NCBI GenBank assembly: GCA_903813345.2
Contig: CAIIXF020000010.1
Span: 35,517,425 to 35,581,424 of the forward strand
Length of the DNA: 64,000 nucleotides
From: Owenia fusiformis
Lineage: Eukaryota; Annelida; Polychaeta; Sabellida; Oweniidae
Direction: 5' to 3'
Positions 53,824 through 64,000 of the stretch are shown here, one piece after another. The notes below the pieces were generated by a model. The model was not told where the DNA came from. It did not search any database and worked only from the letters and a program-made list of their open reading frames with translations. The translations under genes were made by a program, and so were the position numbers. The stretch's first letter is position 1; each line of letters begins with the position of its first letter.

Positions 53824-55019
53824 AAGTACAGAGTTCTTGTTTCTTGAAGAAATGATTCTTCTCTTTTTCATCTTTCTTGTACCAATAACAAATTTTTCTA
53901 TTACCAGATGACCTTTCAATTCAATCCTAGTAATTGAAAAACCAATAATCTAACATAATAACAATTGCCCACAACAATAATGATGCATTTCATTTACCTG
54001 ACGTTCTAGCACATGAATAGCTGGTTCCGCTCTCTGCAACATTTTGACAATAGGGTCGAACACGGCTGTGCAGGAATAAAAGTGTGTAAGGTAGACTTCC
54101 AAAAGTGGGTTTCGGAAAAGAGCCTTTAGCCTGCAGAATCTTTCTGTGAAGCCATCTGCAAATTAAAACCAGGGAGCCATATAAACGTATGGTCACATGA
54201 TGCACAATCAAGAACTATGGATCCATCTCGACTTAGACATTGAGCCAAGACATTTCATTCATGCCTAGCAGCTTATGTCCTCCTAAAACATGTATCATTT
54301 GATATCAAAATTAATTGGTTAATTGATTGAACTAAGCTATCCCTCTGAGAGGAATTGTAGTAGTAAAGGCCCCATATAACGTTTAAACCACTTTGGCTTA
54401 TATATAGTAGTTTTACTTCATCAAAATTCAGATGGGTCTTGAAGCATTTTCTGTTTGAAAAACTTTAATAAGCTATAATTCACACCAATAGCATTCATCC
54501 TCACAATTAGAAAATTAGTTGATAAATAAGCAAGAAATAAACTCCTCTATGCATGGAAGTAGTTCCGAGACAATGTTTCTTAAATTAGAATTCTGATAAT
54601 AAACAATAATACAATAATATTTAAAACAAAATATATTCTTCTTTTCAACCTAAAGTATTAAGGAAATCAACATTTTTAACTGATTCTCTAACTCATTTTC
54701 TAACTTAATGGGATTGATAGCTGAGAAATATGACAGGAAATGACACTAACCAACAGAGAGGAAATAGCTCTTCAGACCCTCAAATAGTTTCAGCACCCTC
54801 GCCAAACAGCGTCCAGCTGACAACCATCTTGTTCGTGCATGGAGAAGGAGGGGCTGAAATTCGGTGTCCATGAATTCACAGAACTCTGCAATAAAATGGT
54901 TTAAAAAATTGGAATCAGAAATCAAATCAAGCATGTTCAAGGCTGATTACAACATTTCTTTACCAAAGTACACATATGTGTCCTTTGTTACACTAGACCT
55001 GTAAAAATGTAAAATTTAA

Positions 55020-55145
55020 AGTACATTAAAACCTGTCTAAATGGAACACCTTTCCTACCTCCATGGGAGGTGGTAGGTCTAAGGACTCTGAAAAATGTTC
55101 CACTTACAGAGGTGTTCTGCTTTACAGATTTTACTGTACAGCATT
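55020..55145. repeat. Short dispersed repeat, copy 1
   Basis: AAACCTGTCTAAATGGAACA with GAGGTGTTCTGC inverted near its end. A relative lies at 63315-63410 (GTGGAACACCTCT, AGAGGTGTTCCAC). Mariner-type MITEs often look like this. Confidence 0.5.
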
Positions 55146-56207
55146 AATCAATATACATGATCTTGGGATGACAGAATGGCTCTAGAACGATAAACTTGTT
55201 TCTAAATGGCTTCATAAGCTGGATAAAAGATGGCATACTTGTCTTAAATTTGGGCCCGACTCTTGGAACGTGAACAGAATGAATACTATTGTACATTGTG
55301 ATTAATCATTAAAATCTTGGTTGTTAGACTAATAAACCAAGCTTTTAAGAGAATCTCACAATGTAGGTTTGGCCCGGGTTTTTTGAAGAAGTTGAGGAAA
55401 ATTGATTTTCACATCACAACTATATAAACCAAAGTCATTTTTGCAAAAAATTACTAGATTCAAATATGCCATCAAAAATAGGAAAATGTAAGTTAATTCA
55501 TTTTATCAGAGGTCCAATCTGCAAAGCTCTTAAAATCTCACGAAAAACGATATTTACATGAATAAAAAAGCTCAGCAGAAACAAGTCTATTGTTGATTAA
55601 TCTGCATGGTATATGCTTCCATCCAACCAATAGCAATGATTTTCGTACATCCTCTGCAGTCCATCATACTTGTACATGTATAAAAGGTTGTTGGTAATAG
55701 TTGAGTTTTAATGTGATTTGTCTACCAAACCCCTGAGAACCTGTGAGGATTTGAATGAAAACAGTGAATCTATAGCTTTCATGGTCCGCTATCATAAATA
55801 TCACATGCCTTAATATAATAAATACCACATGCCTTATACTAAAATCAAACACATAACAATTAAACAATGAAATACAACTTCTTTTGCTAGCCCAATCTAC
55901 CTTTCAATGAGTGTTTCCTACATGAACTTTTGTCGAACCAATGATAGAGATCTATCAGAAATTCATCAAGATCAAAGTCAGATATCTGGAAACATAACAG
56001 CTAATCTTTGTTAGATAAAAACATGTGATGTCATGTGATAGATCCAATGCGGCTTGTGGGACTATGGAGGGAAAGTAAAGGGGATCCCCTAAAACCAAAG
56101 ATTTATGAGATTTAGGGAGAGATTTATGATTTATTTCACTTCTTCCAGTTTATAGGAAATCTGATTTGAATCAAATATCCAAATAGCAAAAAAATAGCAA
56201 TATAAAG

Positions 56208-56400
56208 GCCCTTAGCCAGGGGGGGGGGGGGGGGTCAGAGGGTTCCCCATGGTTAAAAATATTGTTTTAAAATATTGCAGTTTTTCACCATTCTGAGCAC
56301 TTAAGTGATTTTGTCCATTTTTGTCCAAAGATGTCAAAATGAGTCCCCCTGGAATTTTTCAAAAAGTGAACCCCCCTGGAAAATCCTGGCAACAGGCCTG
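56208..56400. mobile_element. hAT-like MITE with a 17-18 G homopolymer, copy 1
   Basis: AGGCCCTTAGCCAGG at the left is mirrored by CCTGGCAACAGGCCT at the right. A G run follows the left end. The body (TTTTTCACCATTCTGAGCA, CCCCCTGGA) resembles 58755-59000. Lies in intron 4 of the hAT gene. Confidence 0.6.
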
Positions 56401-58754
56401 ATAATGCTGGAGCTCCATATAACCCATACAATTCTATTCAATTTTGTAAATTATCATACTAACCTCTTTAAACCCAGTAGCACCCTTTTTGGCTGTGTTG
56501 TGCAGAATGTGCACAATACAGCCCTGCACGTAAATTTCTCAGTTTTTCTCTAACGCTCTTTGTTTAACTGAATTTTTTTGGCCGAGATTAACATTGCAGT
56601 TATCGAGACTCCGTCCACAGCAGTTCCTCCAAGGGATTTCTTTATCTTGAAAGAATGTGTCTATTTGGTTAAAAATCTCACTAGCCCTGCCTGAGTCTGT
56701 CATACAACTATCGACAAAGAGTTGTCGCACTGTTATGGCATTATATATCCTAACTGTTAAAGGGTTCATTTTCTTTATACCCGTATCATTTGTGGCATCT
56801 GTCGCAATGGAGAATGGAAGCCTTTTCATAAGTTCAACTATTTCACTTAACAGTTCAGGAGTAACTGCGAGATTGATGATGCAAGTAGCTTTGATTTTTC
56901 CTAAAGTAACATGTTTTAAAATTTTCGAGTCTGGGAATATAGTGTTTAGCAAGGGTATGAGCGTGTCAACGAAGGAAAATGGTAGATCGTTCCGAGCAAC
57001 AGCCATTGCCAGCTTGATCTCAGCTTGTTGTGCCTGAAATCATAAAATTAAGTTTTAACATGGAATGCAGTACTATGCCATACTCACATGTTCATAGACA
57101 TTGGATCAATTATACAGTAATAATTTCATGAATTAAGAAAAACTATAAATGGACAAATGAATATTTTATGCCCAACAACTCTTTGAACTAGAAAATGGCA
57201 ACCCCACGGAGAAGCAAATCCCAACAAACACTATATAAATCATCAATCTGTACAATTACAATATAATATTTACCATCTACTCTTACCTTCAATAAATATT
57301 TTAAATCATTGTAGTATCATGTAACCCTACTTTCAAGATAACTCTAAGTAATGGCAAATTTCTGCTCTAGTCAGTCACTTTGAATTTTCAGAGGCGCAAA
57401 TCAGAAAAACAATGAAAACAATGCCACTGAAATTAGCACCGAAAAAAGCAAGGAAGTTAACACATGCCTTCATACTTTATTTTGTACTAGAAAATAACAT
57501 GTGCAGGTATAGCAATTTTTTACCAAAATGTTATTTTCCAGCTGTACCTTAATACAATAAGCCTCAAATTTTTTAAAAAGTGACAAGGTTGGGTCATAAT
57601 AAATCAATAACATTTTTATCGAGTTACTTCACTTAAAAGAAAACATATCTAATAAGAATCACTGTATTTATGACCAGAAAGTTCTCATGGGGAAAGATAT
57701 AACCATCTAAAATCATTTACCTGCTCCTGGTCCTTTTTTAGCGAAAACCAAACTGATGGGTGCTTTCAAAAACCTTATCAAACTAGAGCGCCAATACAAG
57801 GTGAAATATTAAGTAGGCATAACAAGAATACCTCCAACCTTAAAGAGTAGGAAATCCTATAAAATATGCATGAATTGACTTTACAAATTATACAAAAATT
57901 GCATTTACCAGACAGAAAAACTGATGCTGCATTGTACAGGCAGTTGCCATTTCCTATGCATTTGACTGGTGTGAGGTCAGTTGGGGTTGAACTGGGCGTT
58001 AGCTGTACAGCCAATACATCTTTTGTGCAAGATAGATCTTTAATGGATGCTGTCATAGTCTTAGGAATTTTACTCTTAAGTTTTCTCTGTAACTCTTCGA
58101 TATATCGTATATCATGTCTCTCTATTGACTCCTTCATATCTCTCAAATCTGGAAATCAAAACCAATCTTGTATATATCCTTGACCAGATGTATGATTATC
58201 ATGAGGTGAAACACTGTGAGTCATGAAAATGTGAGATAATCCGTCTAATGGTATTCAAGTTATCATTCAGAAGAAAAAGCTTTAAAAATGGTGGTGAAAT
58301 TGTTTTTGTTTTAAAAATGAAAATTTAGCAAAACATAAGTTTAAGAAATATCTGAAGAAAAATGGCTGCCATTTTGAGACCAGCAGGCACCTTGAAAAAA
58401 AATTCAAGAGCATAATATTTACCTTTTATAGAAGCCATTATATTGCGAGCAGCATACAATATTTGGTATCACTCAAACAGTCCCTAAAACAAAGAAGACA
58501 AATCTATCTAAGTTAAACAAGACTATATTTTAGTACATCAATGCATGGGTGGACAGTCCCATTTGTGAAACAGTTTTCCTTTATACATGAATAGGTTGCT
58601 TTACCAGTAGTTAGTATTTGCCAAGGCCAAAGGGACTTTCATTTTACAAAGATTTCAGGGGGGGGTCCAAATTTCACAACATTGGGCCAAAATACCTTGA
58701 AAAAATGAAATAAGAATGGTGAAAAACTTAATGACATTTTTCATTGCGGTATTC

Positions 58755-59000
58755 CAGTATTCAGGCCCGTAGCTAAGGGGAAGACAGAGGGAGCAGCCAC
58801 TCGCACGGGCCTAGCCTGAATACTGTAATGTTAATTTTGTCACCCCCCCAGATATTCTATAAAAATCATGCAGTTTATCACAATTCCGAGCATTTATCCC
58901 ATGAATTTTTGCCAAAAACTGTCAAAAAGATCACCCCCCTTGGCAAAAGCTTCCCCCTTGGCAAAACCGCTCCCCCACTGGTAAATCCTAGCTAAGGGCA
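58755..59000. mobile_element. hAT-like MITE, copy 2
   Basis: Starts near CAGGCCCGTAGCTAAGGG and ends ATCCTAGCTAAGGGCATG. The interior TTTATCACAATTCCGAGCAT matches copy 1. A short inverted piece (CAGTATTCAGGC...GCCTGAATACTG) sits at its left end, suggesting a further small insertion. Confidence 0.5.
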
Positions 59001-59699
59001 TGTCACGCTAGGATATGGTCTATACGGTTGTGCGAGGCAGTGTTGCAGCAGATAGGGTCTCGAATTTTTTCGTTTTTTAGATCTATAAGCTTACCTTTTA
59101 CCAATTTTAAACATGTATATTTTACAAAAAAATTCCCTCACAGTTTTTAAGCACAAAAGCATAACTTTGTGCAAAACTGTAAGATGTAGAGAATATTAGG
59201 AAGGAGTAATTCAGATTCTTATTTGAAAAATAACATGTGACTCAATTGAAAATTGCAGCAAAATTCAGAATGCAGACTAAAATTATTTCAAATTAATTTC
59301 CCTGGCTCATAATTTTTTACTACAACTGCCCTTGTGTTAAGTAGATCAAAAGCTATATCATACTAATGTTTAACACACGATTGAACATGTGATTTAAGAG
59401 AAAAATACATACCGTTTATTGTTTATCAAAAACAAAAACCATGCTTAAGCTAGGTTATGCGGTACTACATCATCAATTATTGTGTAGGGCACTGAACGAA
59501 AAACGATCAGTATTTATAATTCCTCCAAACGCCAAAAGCAAGAGCTCTTTCCAAAAGTCGGCTTCGCTGATCTCTGGGAGTTGGGCAGCACTTTTCAAAT
59601 TAGGTAAACTTTAATTCTCAAAAGTGCGAAAAACTTTAGTTTCTTATATCACAAGATAATCACAGCCTAGGGAATTGATTGCAACAATTTTGGAAATTT

Positions 59700-59816
59700 G
59701 CGGAGGTCAAATCCAACATTTGCGGGACTTAGCAGGACATTGCGGGACACGCGAATTAGCCTAATTTTGATCAAATTAGCGGGAAAATCCCGCCATTCGC
59801 GGGACACTTGACAGCT
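59700..59816. repeat. GCGGGACATT-rich repeat, copy 2
   Basis: TTGCGGGACTTAGCAGGACA, TAATTTTGATCAAAT and CATTCGCGGGACACTTGACA match words of 47450-47690. Confidence 0.6.
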
Positions 59817-60877
59817 CTGTTCTTTCATCGCTTAACTTATATTAACTTCATGTGTGGCCGTAACCAAACCTGTCTGGCCCAGTTATCTACTCTGATATCC
59901 TAGATCTGGGCCAGACTCGATCCAATGCAAAAAATGGGGTATTTACTCCGGAAAAAACACACTGGTTTTTCAATGTATAATACGTGCTGATAAATGAATA
60001 AACATCATAAAAATCACTTATGTGTTTGTTCCTTGTATCAAACTTTGTATTTATATTAGGTTTCCATCGCTGGATGACGGCTAATAAATAAGAACGAAAC
60101 GTCTAAACGCAGCAAAAAGAAAAAATCTTCTGCAATCTGTTTGTGATCTCGTAGAATATCGAGAAGTCTCGGCTGCTTATTTCGTTCAGTACTACATTCC
60201 GTCAGTTAAACAAATTGAAAAATCGTATTTAATGTCCACCATATTTCTTTCCAGTTTAAATACAACACAGACACGTCTGTTTTATAAAGTAATCTACCTT
60301 TTGATAACAAATCTGCTGAACAAATCGTAATATTTGGAATGTATTGATTCCCGGGAAATGTATTTTCGTTCCATGAAAGTTTAAAAATTATTGCGTCACA
60401 CTCGTGTTATGTCACATCAAGTGACTTTATTCGGTGCGGAGAACTGACGAAATATTGACGAAATGTTGTGCCCATTTCAACATCAATATAACAAACAAAA
60501 CACCACATTTACGCGTAAGTTATGTTGTCTTTATTTCAAATAAATACTTGGGTTTACATGTAGCCCGATGTTTTGGTTGGATGGCTAATAGGGAATGAAT
60601 AATAAGTGATGATTCAGCGACATGTTTTTTTCTGAGTAAATCCCCTCTTTTTTGCATTGGACATTGTCTGGCCCAGATCTACGACGTCAGGAGTAGATAA
60701 CTGGGACAGACGGGTTTGGTTAGTGTGGCCGTAAGGAGTCGCTCAATTACTTAAAACACATCATTTATGTAATATTACATAATATTGCATAACATTATAT
60801 CACCTTATATCATAATTATATGTAATATTACTCCTATTATCATCTAAATATCTTTTTTGGAGGCTAATTTCGTGAAG
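59815..60877 (+). repeat. Duplicated segment, copy 1 (interrupted)
   Basis: 59815-59862 and 60723-60877 together equal 61298-61483 almost base for base (CTTTCATCGCTTAACTTATA ... TTTTTTGGAGGCTAATTTCG). The gap is filled by a Mutator-like insertion. Confidence 0.9.
59861..60722. mobile_element. Mutator-like element, 9 bp target duplication, empty site preserved
   Basis: Ends are TAACCAAACC...GGTTTGGTTA with TIRs of about 90 bp (including TCTGGCCCAGTTATCTACTC and TCCAATGCAAAAAA). GTGTGGCCG lies on both sides (59852-59860, 60723-60731). The paralogous segment at 61298 shows the uninterrupted site. The TIR contains its own short palindrome (CTGGCCCAG...CTGGGCCAG). No transposase; 862 bp. Confidence 0.88.
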
Positions 60878-61039
60878 GTAGGTGATAGGGGAAGGAGGTG
60901 GGCAAAATTTTCATACACATTCCGTACTTACTTACTCTCTAAGGGAAAACTAGCTCCCACAACTACCCGCTGAAAGGAAAAGAGAATAAAGTGACTTACC
61001 AACTCGGGGTTTACAATGTAAACAAACTTTAAACAAACT

Positions 61040-61225
61040 TTCCAATTCTCACGTGTAGTGTAGCAAAGATGGCGGGACAGGAGAACGATAACTCTCGTCT
61101 TCTCTCGTGTTGTCTCGCGAAGTACTTCCGGTCCATACGTTTTTTCTGAAATTGCTCAAAATAGTGTTAGTCGGACGTGTCGAGCAGTCCTCTTTAAGAT
61201 CTCGAATCTCTCTATTGTCGTAAGT
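61040..61225. promoter_or_regulatory. Likely bidirectional promoter
   Basis: Contains TCACGTG (E-box), AAGATGGCGGGA (YY1-like), TGTCTCGCGAA (TCTCGCGAGA-like) and TACTTCCGG (ETS-like) within about 90 bp. Donors GTAAGT lie on both sides and strands: 61218 (+) and about 61002 (-). The minus transcript could begin the OTU/hAT gene and the plus transcript the duplicated exons at 61681 and 61972. Confidence 0.5.
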
Positions 61226-61297
61226 AAATGAGTACTCTTTAAGGCCACATAAAACATTATATAGTGCTATATAATTTATTTATATTTTTCCTTAAAA

Positions 61298-61483
61298 GTT
61301 CTTTCATCGCTTAACTTATATTAACTTCATGTGTGGCCGTAAGGAGTCGCTCAATTACTTAAAACACATCATTTATGTAATATTACATAATATTGCATAA
61401 CATTATATCACCTTATATCATAATTATACGTAATATTACTCCTATTATCATCTAAATATCTTTTTTGGAGGCTAATTTCGTGC
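61298..61483 (+). repeat. Duplicated segment, copy 2 (uninterrupted)
   Basis: Second copy of 59815-60877 without the insertion. A minus-strand frame (61408-61659) runs across its right end with FMAALCYAKLWHEISLQKRY; no family recognised. Confidence 0.85.
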
Positions 61484-61680
61484 CATAACTTTGCATAGCA
61501 AAGTGCCGCCATAAATCCTTCATGTGTGTCAACATTTAAACCATTCTCTGATTTTAAGTCTGCAATAATCATTAAAAGAAGTTTTTTTGTGACAAAATTA
61601 AACCTGTCTGCTTGACCTAAAAATCTCACCAAAAATAAAATAAGTTGAGTGGTGTGCAAAATGTTTTTTCTTTTTTTTAG

Positions 61681-61741
61681 GAAGGATGCTTATTGGGAAT
61701 TAACCCTTGGATACAGTAATCATCATTCCATTGTTAACCTG
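61681..61741 (+). CDS. Candidate internal exon A of a duplicated pair
   Basis: Acceptor CTTTTTTTTAG and donor GTAAGT; 61 nt, frame KDAYWELTLGYSNHHSIVNL. The 290 bp around it is repeated at 61839-62060, with the same acceptor tract, donor and phase. No family recognised. Confidence 0.45.
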
Positions 61742-61971
61742 GTAAGTATAAGGGATAGTATTGAGGATCACGATTGGTTATTTCTGGTACAATTAGCTAT
61801 ATCTGATATGATTACGCTTGTAAAGGCTTGATTTTTTTCTCTGATTTTAAGTCTGCATTGATCATTAAAAGAAGTTTTTGTGACAAAATTAAACTTGTCT
61901 GCTTGACCTAAAAATTTCATCAAAAAATATAAGTTGAGGGATGTACAAAATGTTTTTTTCTTTTTTTGTAG

Positions 61972-62029
61972 GAAGGATGCTTATTGGGAATTTATCCTGG
62001 GATACTGTAATCATTCCATTGTTAACCTG
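61972..62029 (+). CDS. Candidate internal exon B of a duplicated pair
   Basis: Acceptor TTTTTTTGTAG and donor GTAAGT; 58 nt, frame KDAYWEFILGYCNHSIVNL. It is one codon shorter than exon A. Both leave the same phase, as mutually exclusive exons do. Confidence 0.45.
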
Positions 62030-62221
62030 GTAAGTAAAAGGGATCATGATTGATTATTCCTGGTAAAACTAACTATACCTGATATGATTACTCTTGTGTA
62101 TGAATGCAGCATTAAACTGTTAAAGACTTGAATGAGATGTAATAATAATGAAAATGAAAAGATTTTAATTCTATACTCTCCTCTCTATTTATTTGAGATT
62201 CATTATATTCATGTAACCATT

Positions 62222-62866
62222 CTAGTCACTATCAACTGGGTAATCCTTGGGGCAAAAGAAGTGGATCGGTGCCCACTTTCTAAACTGAGATGCATTATCA
62301 AAGTACAGGTGGCAGCACTTCAAATGTGCATACCACCTACACCCTTTCCTCCCACATGAACCCCACATTCCCATTTCCTTATCCTCCCTGCTGCCCCAAG
62401 AAATCCCACACACGGGGCACCGCTCAACCTTTGTGGACTTGGCAACTGTAGCAATTGTATGCTCCTTAGTGGGGGTTGTAGGTAACACGCTAGGTAGTGG
62501 TGTTTGGGCTGTTTCTTCTGCTGTAGGCTCCTTGCTTTCTTGGTCTTCCTCTGGGTATCCTGGTGATGTCCAACTAAATCTGCATTGAAAATAGAAAATG
62601 AAATATATGATATAATAAAGACATAGTTTGATCATTCATAACCGATGTGTTTCACAATGGAAATGCATGCATTAATTGATAAAATAATATTTCACTCACG
62701 TCTTCCCACGATTCCAGTTTGGCATCACATTCAGCTTGACATGACATCCTGTAATTAAATGCAAGTCCCTAGCATTCCTCACCATCGTATGGCCCCTTGT
62801 CCCATAGGCATCCGTTCTTGCCTTCCCCTCCCTCCTAGCCGTCAATATTCGATCAACCCTCGTAGG
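62222..62866 (-). CDS. PHD-finger protein, last two exons
   Basis: Exons 62866(?)-62700 (donor GTGAGT) and 62579-62222 (acceptor TTTTCAATGCAG, stop at 62222) join as ACA to read WNRGKTFSWTSPGYPEED. Upstream is a basic stretch, RVDRILTARREGKARTDAYG then MVRNARDLHLITGCHVKLNV. Downstream, after an acidic/Thr linker, comes CPVCGISWG, WGSCGRKGCRWYAHLKCC and FFCP, a C4HC3 PHD-type zinc finger. The basic block faintly recalls a MADS domain (basic helix, then hydrophobic strand and R-G-K) but this is speculative. The 5' end is unknown; TAG precedes the frame at about 62868, so an intron acceptor there is likely. Confidence 0.55.
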
Positions 62867-62889
62867 CTAGACATTTCGAACGACTTTGA

Positions 62890-63167
62890 AAATTTACAAT
62901 GGCGGCGAGAAGCTTGATTCAAAAAAGTGAAACTGAAATCAGTTAAAAAAAGCAGGTAAGCTAGCGATATTCACAGTTCTCAACAACCTATTCTGTCCAC
63001 TATTAATTTATTTTACTGTAGATTTTTGTAAATGCTGGTGAAAATAATTGAAAATGGTTGTATTCTTTGAAAATCGATATAAAATTTGCTGACCTTATAT
63101 TTTGCTTGCTATGGGTTACAGGCCCGTGTGAAAAGGTCAAGCTCGTTGAATTCTACGATATAAGGCA
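62890..63167 (+). other. Possible first exons of a plus-strand transcript
   Basis: ACAATGGCGGCGAGAAGC (62900) resembles a YY1-type start region, and AAGCAG|GTAAGC follows near 62955. A second exon-like stretch lies at 63122-63167 (GGGTTACAG acceptor, GGCAG|GTAAAT donor, PCEKVKLVEFYDIRQ). The ATG frame is short. Weak evidence. Confidence 0.25.
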
Positions 63168-63314
63168 GGTAAATTCCCGAGCTCTGGGGATTCACCGACC
63201 TCTGGGAATTCGTCGACTATTCCTAACTGACTTACTGCAACTTCTATAACTGTTATTTGATTGTGCCTTACAGAGTCGCTTGTCTACTAAATACAACTTT
63301 ATTAGAAGTCACAG

Positions 63315-63415
63315 TGAAACCTACCAAGTGGAACACCTCTAAAGTGGAACATTTCTGTTAGAGGAACACTTCTGTTAGAGGAACATTTTAAACAGTCAGA
63401 GGTGTTCCACCCCAT
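63315..63415. repeat. Short dispersed repeat, copy 2
   Basis: GTGGAACACCTCTAAAGTGG and AGAGGTGTTCCAC form a fold-back; three GAGGAACA(C/T)TT sub-repeats lie between. Related to 55020-55145. Confidence 0.55.
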
Positions 63416-63524
63416 ACAGGGCTCACAGTACCTTTGTACACCTGTTAGGACATTAGGTGTATATAGTTTGAAGGTTATAACGAACATACCTTATTTACCT
63501 TATTATTTGAAGTTATGTCATTCC

Positions 63525-63625
63525 TAGTGTTTGAGTGAGAGGCCTACACTGCCACTACTTTAGGGCCCTGCGACCTAAAGTGCCGCCACCAAACGCTAGG
63601 GATGCCACTCAGCACCTAGTATCTT
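63525..63625. repeat. Short fold-back near the window end
   Basis: CATTCCTAGTGTTTGAGTG is mirrored by CCAAACGCTAGGGATGCCAC; the core has TTAGGGCCCTGCGACCTAA. MITE-like. The remaining 375 bp to 64000 show no gene. Confidence 0.55.
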
Positions 63626-64000
63626 TGTATTGGTAGATTTTTGACACATGTAATAACAAATTGATTTAACTGACAGATTTTATTTTTTATTTTCCTTGAC
63701 TAGTATGCAATAAAACCTTACAGCATTTATCCATTAAACTCATTACGTGGCTCTAGTTGACCTCGAAGCCTCTGCAAGTGACATCCTTATTTATCCAATC
63801 TCACTTAAAATGTCAAAGAACGTAGCCTTAGTTGACCATGGGGCTTCGCTGGAGACATTTTTCTTCTTAACTCGACTTCCCCATTTTATATATCCATTTA
63901 AACTTATATTCTACATGTTTATCTTCAGCGGAAATGTCTGACTCTACCCACCTTACTTACCAATTGCCGAGGATGATTGCTTACTCTACTTTTATTACCT

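Larger units (their letters stand above)
50265..58483 (-). pseudogene. Nine-exon OTU-start / hAT-transposase gene with one in-frame stop
   Basis: Exons: 58483-58423 (ATG at 58438), 58148-57909, 57752-57721, 57033-56464, 55985-55901, 54885-54751, 54155-53998, 51777-51666, 50905-50265. Every junction is GT/AG with matching phase; coding length is 1,989 nt (663 codons). Exon 2 carries GNGNCLYNAAS, the start of an OTU cysteine-protease domain, which then breaks off. From exon 4 on it is hAT transposase: LAMAVARNDLPFSFVD, SIATDATNDTG, ARTRWLSAGRCLARVLKLFE, and the C-terminal NAGSERVFSEVRRTRTDQRA dimerisation block. It resembles domesticated SCAND3/ZBED-type genes and lacks a BED finger here. TGA at 56539-56541 interrupts exon 4. 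The many clean introns argue for host-gene status before decay. A Penelope-like element sits in the 53998/51777 intron. Confidence 0.72.

Noticed and set aside
56539-56541. TGA in the hAT gene as a selenocysteine codon
   Set aside because: Transposases have no known selenocysteine and the site is not a conserved Cys; a nonsense change is simpler.

Overview
This is AT-rich, intron-rich animal nuclear DNA crowded with transposable elements. Introns have GT/AG borders. Gene content is metazoan: a CYP2-clan P450, a two-exon 7TM receptor and a spaetzle/neurotrophin-like cystine-knot protein. The element load includes Ty3/gypsy, Penelope-like, hAT, mariner-like, Mutator-like and TTAA-target elements plus many minisatellites. 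Together these suggest a marine invertebrate (lophotrochozoan or invertebrate deuterostome). The species cannot be fixed from the sequence. || Layout. 0-7 kb: LINE 3' fragment, a repeat split by a MITE, nested fold-back elements, a TIR element and two tandem arrays. 7-12.2 kb: spaetzle-like gene (+) and a GPCR (-) whose intron is a 23-24 bp minisatellite. 12.4-13.7 kb: a hAT remnant splitting a possible exon. 14-24.7 kb: a complete six-exon P450 whose first exon sits in one arm of a decayed ~3.3 kb palindrome. Its introns carry a mariner-like derivative and a minisatellite that copies the exon 4 splice donor. 24.7-37.0 kb: a young 12.2 kb Ty3/gypsy retrotransposon with two 2,199 bp LTRs. 37-50 kb: degenerate elements, a candidate four-exon secreted protein, nested MITEs, a 98 bp satellite and a solo LTR. 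50-58.5 kb (-): a nine-exon OTU-start/hAT-transposase gene with one internal stop and a Penelope-like insertion in an intron. 59.8-64 kb: a Mutator-like insertion with an empty-site paralogue, a likely bidirectional promoter, a duplicated exon pair (+) and a PHD-finger gene end (-). || The most notable object is the retrotransposon. Besides gag and pol it carries an ORF with a textbook RING-HC signature upstream of gag and a third ORF downstream of pol. That third ORF has a C2H2-like region, acidic serine tracts and a PLDLS CtBP-type motif, and a strong splice acceptor sits directly before an internal ATG. Gag and Pol are joined by an A AAA AAC slippery site followed, 8 nt later, by an H-type pseudoknot. 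|| All gene models were built by eye from reading frames, splice-site phase and remembered family motifs. No searches or alignments were run.
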